DNA of 64,000 bases from Phyllobacterium sp. YR531. Its GTDB lineage: Bacteria > Pseudomonadota > Alphaproteobacteria > Rhizobiales > Rhizobiaceae. This document shows, piece by piece, positions 62,056 through 64,000 of this stretch. Both the position numbers and the translations under genes were made by a program. Position 1 is the first letter of the stretch; each line of letters begins with the position of its first letter. The notes under the pieces were generated by a model. It worked only from the letters and a program-made list of their open reading frames with translations. It was not told the origin of the DNA and did not search any database. The DNA lies in NCBI RefSeq assembly GCF_000282595.1, contig NZ_AKIZ01000022.1, forward strand, positions 248,001 through 312,000. Reading direction: 5' to 3'.

Positions 62056-62072
62056 CTAGGATCATTTCGAAG

Positions 62073-62189
62073 CTACTTTTTGGGCGGCTTTGGTTTGATC
62101 GTTTCAACTACGTGAGTACTGGGCTTGTTTCGCGCCGTCGTAACCGTCGTGAAACGCCCAGTACTTGCGTTCCTTCCTACCTTACTCAT
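62073..62189 (-). CDS. 38-residue basic protein with a perfect Shine-Dalgarno
   Basis: The frame from ATG 62189 to TAG 62073 encodes 38 residues beginning MSKVGRNASTGRFTTV and ending in a lysine/proline-rich tail (ETIKPKPPKK). GGAGGTGA lies five bases before the ATG, an exact match to the 16S rRNA tail. The protein has no membrane segment and is strongly basic. Similar small basic proteins are annotated inconsistently in other Proteobacteria, as far as I recall, and their function is unknown. It is upstream of DUF3892 on the same strand. Confidence 0.68.
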   Translation of the reverse strand: MSKVGRNASTGRFTTVTTARNKPSTHVVETIKPKPPKK

Positions 62190-62679
62190 TTGTGTCACCT
62201 CCTTTCTCTTCTTCTGTTCAATGAACCATATTACATTATATGGTGGACAATGTTATCGCAAACACTAAATGTAGTGTTATGTGGGGGATTTTTCTGAGTC
62301 AAATTTTATCACGATTCGTTCTCATTGCAGAAATATGCACTTTACCTCTCCTAACCAGTTGATTTTAAAGTTCAAATTTAGTTGTAATTTTGAACTTTTT
62401 CTAAAGGTGGTTTACACAGAGACGTTAAGAAATGGTTATATTTCTGCTGAATAGATGTGGATAGTATGTGGATAAGTTGTATAAATTTAATGGTTTTGGA
62501 TAGGGAGTTTATAATGGTTTTAATGGAAACTGTAGTTCCCCGATAACAGCCTTTAACTGCACATCTCATAGTAACTGACAAAGGAATATTCTGGGTTCTG
62601 TTCATTTGTTCCCTTGAACACAACTTGACTCGTTTATTGCGCCGGGAAATTGTCCCTTGAATAAATTCCAAAAATCTCC
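62190..62679. other. AT-rich intergenic region with two DnaA-box-like sites
   Basis: About 490 bases with clearly higher AT content than the surrounding DNA. It holds TGTGGATA (62456-62463) and TGTGGATAA (62467-62475); the second is a perfect DnaA box on the minus strand. No supported ORF is present. It probably carries the promoter of the small gene and may be part of an acquired segment. Confidence 0.4.
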
Positions 62680-62708
62680 TTGCAATTACTAGACGACTGG
62701 TCTATTAT
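62680..62708 (+). promoter_or_regulatory. Sigma-70-type promoter with embedded TetR operator
   Basis: TTGCAA (62680-62685) and TATTAT (62703-62708) are spaced by exactly 17 bases. The spacer and the first bases of the -10 box hold the palindrome TAGAC-GACTG-GTCTA (62690-62704). The transcript would start near 62715, which is the ATG of the TetR gene, so the mRNA is predicted to be leaderless. The regulator could block polymerase by binding between the boxes. Confidence 0.65.
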
Positions 62709-62714
62709 TAGTCT

Positions 62715-63311
62715 ATGAGCAAGATTGATACACGAGCAGTTTTGATTGACGAAGGCCTGAAGGCGCTTATGTCCCATGGCTATGAGGGTGCTGGCATCGG
62801 CCCGATCCTCAAGTCTGCGGGCGTGCCAAAGGGTTCGTTCTATCATTTCTTCGAAAGCAAGGAGGAGTTCGCCTCGGCGGTTCTCTCCACCTATTGCGGT
62901 AACAATCAGAAGGTGCGCACGCGCCTTCTGCACGAAGATAAATCGAAGCCGCCCTTGCAGCGTTTGCGGGACTATTTCGATTATTACGAGGGAGTCTACA
63001 GCAGCGGTGATCCTGCTGCCTGTGCCTGCCTGCTGGGCAATCTGGCCCAGTCCATTGCGGCGCATAGCGAGGTGCTCCAGCGGGAGTTACATCGTTCATT
63101 CACTGCATGGCAGGAGGATTTCAAGGTAGTGTTGCGCGAGGCGCGCGACGCTGGAGATTTGCCGGAACATCTTGATCCGGACGAGACCGCCGCTTTCCTG
63201 ATCGATGCCTATGAAGGCGCTCTAGTCAGGATGAAGGCGGATGGAAGTATCAAACCACTGCAGCGGTTCCGGTCGATGACACTGGATGGTCTGCTGAAGA
63301 ATAAATCATAG
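62715..63311 (+). CDS. TetR family regulator (AcuR-like)
   Basis: A 198-residue repressor. The helix-turn-helix is LMSHGYEGAGIGPILKSAGVPKGSFYHFFESKEEF, and the C-terminal part contains ACACLLGNLAQSIAAHSEVL, typical of the AcuR-type group that senses acrylate or reactive electrophiles. It has no ribosome-binding site and a predicted leaderless start. It is 11 bases from the DUF1127 gene. Confidence 0.9.
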   Translation: MSKIDTRAVLIDEGLKALMSHGYEGAGIGPILKSAGVPKGSFYHFFESKEEFASAVLSTYCGNNQKVRTRLLHEDKSKPPLQRLRDYFDYYEGVYSSGDPAACACLLGNLAQSIAAHSEVLQRELHRSFTAWQEDFKVVLREARDAGDLPEHLDPDETAAFLIDAYEGALVRMKADGSIKPLQRFRSMTLDGLLKNKS

Positions 63312-63322
63312 GAGCATTTATT

Positions 63323-63583
63323 ATGGCTTATGCAGAGACGACTGGTCTACTAGAAATTGACCGCAACTACCGTTCCGGCCGCCGCTATTCATTCAGGAAT
63401 GCGGGTGGCGCAGGATTGCTGGAGCGTTTCATCGGCAGGGTGCGTGCTACTTTCGCTTCCGGGAGTGCTGTCAGCCCTGAAGATGCTCCGCTCGCACGCT
63501 TGAGCGATCGGATGCTTGAAGATATCGGTTTGACGAGAGCCGAGGCGATAGAGCTGGATAAGCGGGCAAGGTTAGTGCAGTGA
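63323..63583 (+). CDS. DUF1127 family protein (YjiS-like)
   Basis: An 86-residue protein whose C-terminal half (LARLSDRMLEDIGLTRAEAIE) is the DUF1127 motif. These small Arg-rich proteins are common in Alphaproteobacteria; some bind RNA or affect phosphate and carbon metabolism. The ATG follows AGGAG. Codons 5-9 contain an exact 14-bp copy of the operator sequence found in the TetR promoter. Confidence 0.85.
   Translation: MAYAETTGLLEIDRNYRSGRRYSFRNAGGAGLLERFIGRVRATFASGSAVSPEDAPLARLSDRMLEDIGLTRAEAIELDKRARLVQ
63336..63349. promoter_or_regulatory. Second copy of the TetR operator inside the DUF1127 start
   Basis: AGACGACTGGTCTA occurs here and at 62691-62704 in the TetR promoter. The core AGAC/GTCT inverted repeat is kept. 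The copy lies 13 bases inside the DUF1127 coding region, so binding here could block transcription into that gene. A chance 14-bp repeat so close to the first is unlikely. Confidence 0.5.
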
Positions 63584-63616
63584 TTTTGCAATTGAATAGT
63601 GCCAAGACCGTAGTGT

Positions 63617-64000
63617 TCAGGGCGACTGCGTTGAAACTGAAGAACTGGCAGACGGCCAGTTGGCGAGCGCTTGTTCGCCAACTGCTGTCAACATTTCGCG
63701 GCTGAAGCCCGCTTTGGCTTGTACGGCTATGCCATGAAGCACAGCCATCAGAAATGCAGCAAGTGTATCTGGATTGGCAGTTGAAGGCAGGTCTCCATCG
63801 GTCTTCGCCTGTTCAAATCGCTCACGAATCTGCCGTTCACCAGCCGCGCGGGCATCTATCAATGCCAATCGCACGGATTCTGCTTCGTCCGACCCGGCGA
63901 GAACCCCGTTGATGCCAAGACATCCCGTGTGTTCGGGGTAGCGTGTGTTCAACTCAATAGCATTGTGAAGAATGTATGCAGCAACGTCACGCGCTGTAGG
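63617..64000 (-). CDS. TetR family regulator, C-terminal part (cut by window edge)
   Basis: The last 127 residues of a TetR-family protein; the frame is open to the right edge. The C-terminal ligand domain has NTRYPEHTGCLGINGVLAG, ERQIRERFEQAKTDGDLPSTANPDTLAAFLMAVLHGIAVQAKAG and a final SREMLTAVGEQALANWP, all typical of TetR_C regions. The DNA-binding half is outside the window. Confidence 0.85.
   Translation of the reverse strand, partial: PTARDVAAYILHNAIELNTRYPEHTGCLGINGVLAGSDEAESVRLALIDARAAGERQIRERFEQAKTDGDLPSTANPDTLAAFLMAVLHGIAVQAKAGFSREMLTAVGEQALANWPSASSSVSTQSP

Noticed and set aside
62112-62297. Plus-strand ORF of 61 codons opposite the 38-residue gene
   Set aside because: It has no ribosome-binding site, has cysteine- and leucine-rich composition, and overlaps the better supported minus-strand gene.
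1-64000. tRNA, rRNA, CRISPR arrays, prophage or transposase genes
   Set aside because: I looked for cloverleaf arms, repeat-spacer patterns, DDE or tyrosine recombinase motifs and found none.

Overview
The window looks like part of a secondary replicon (chromid or megaplasmid) of an alphaproteobacterium in the Rhizobiales, most likely Brucella/Ochrobactrum. The main reasons are a complete repABC replication/partition locus at 32.0-36.0 kb, many stand-alone ABC importers with FCD-type GntR, LacI, RpiR and TetR regulators, alphaproteobacterial families (DUF992, DUF922, DUF930, DUF1127, DUF3892), and short palindromic intergenic repeats typical of this group. The genus call is inferred from protein resemblance, not from a database search. 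I saw no rRNA, tRNA, CRISPR array or transposase.

Layout. 0-9.5 kb: the start of a wecB-like epimerase, small envelope proteins (DUF992, DUF922, a DUF930/TonB-like protein), an orphan amino-acid binding protein, and an acyl-CoA dehydrogenase/SDR/isomerase unit divergent from a TetR regulator. 9.5-20.1 kb: a sugar catabolic block with an AraFGH-type importer, an aldose epimerase and an SDR, divergent from a GntR regulator and a D-galactonate dehydratase (dgoD). A ThDP enzyme and an aldehyde dehydrogenase follow. 20.1-23.5 kb: a two-component flavin monooxygenase (LLM class plus FMN reductase), a cupin and an ureidoglycine aminohydrolase-like bicupin. 23.6-31.8 kb: a LacI regulator with two abutting operators, an FAD oxidoreductase, a CUT1 sugar importer, an EamA transporter relic and a GlxA-type AraC regulator.

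32.0-36.0 kb is repABC, with an antisense ctRNA, a DnaA box and an inverted repeat just after repC. 36.0-42.8 kb holds a shrunken ilvI-like gene that still has a branched-chain attenuator, then a seven-gene operon (gntR-kduI-kduD plus a polar-amino-acid-type ABC importer). 43.3-45.8 kb is a membrane protein with degenerate GGDEF and EAL domains. 45.9-55.2 kb is a divergent catabolic cluster: a D-threonine aldolase-like PLP enzyme, an RpiR regulator, a split CUT1 importer, an SDR, RidA and an MlrC-like metallopeptidase. It is interspersed with hairpin-rich repeats. 55.3-64.0 kb holds a 353-bp palindromic MITE-like element, a Cache-HAMP adenylate cyclase, a PfpI-family protein, a TetR/SDR unit, an AT-rich islet with a 38-aa gene and DUF3892, and a TetR/DUF1127 pair sharing a 14-bp operator-like sequence.

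Most genes form self-contained uptake-plus-catabolism modules, each with its own regulator and usually a visible palindrome in the control region. The most notable items are the ilvI relic with its attenuator, the missed 38-aa gene with a perfect Shine-Dalgarno, the duplicated TetR operator with one copy inside a coding start, the doubly degenerate GGDEF-EAL protein, the structured repeat element at 55.3-55.7 kb, and the uronate isomerase operon with an amino-acid-type transporter.
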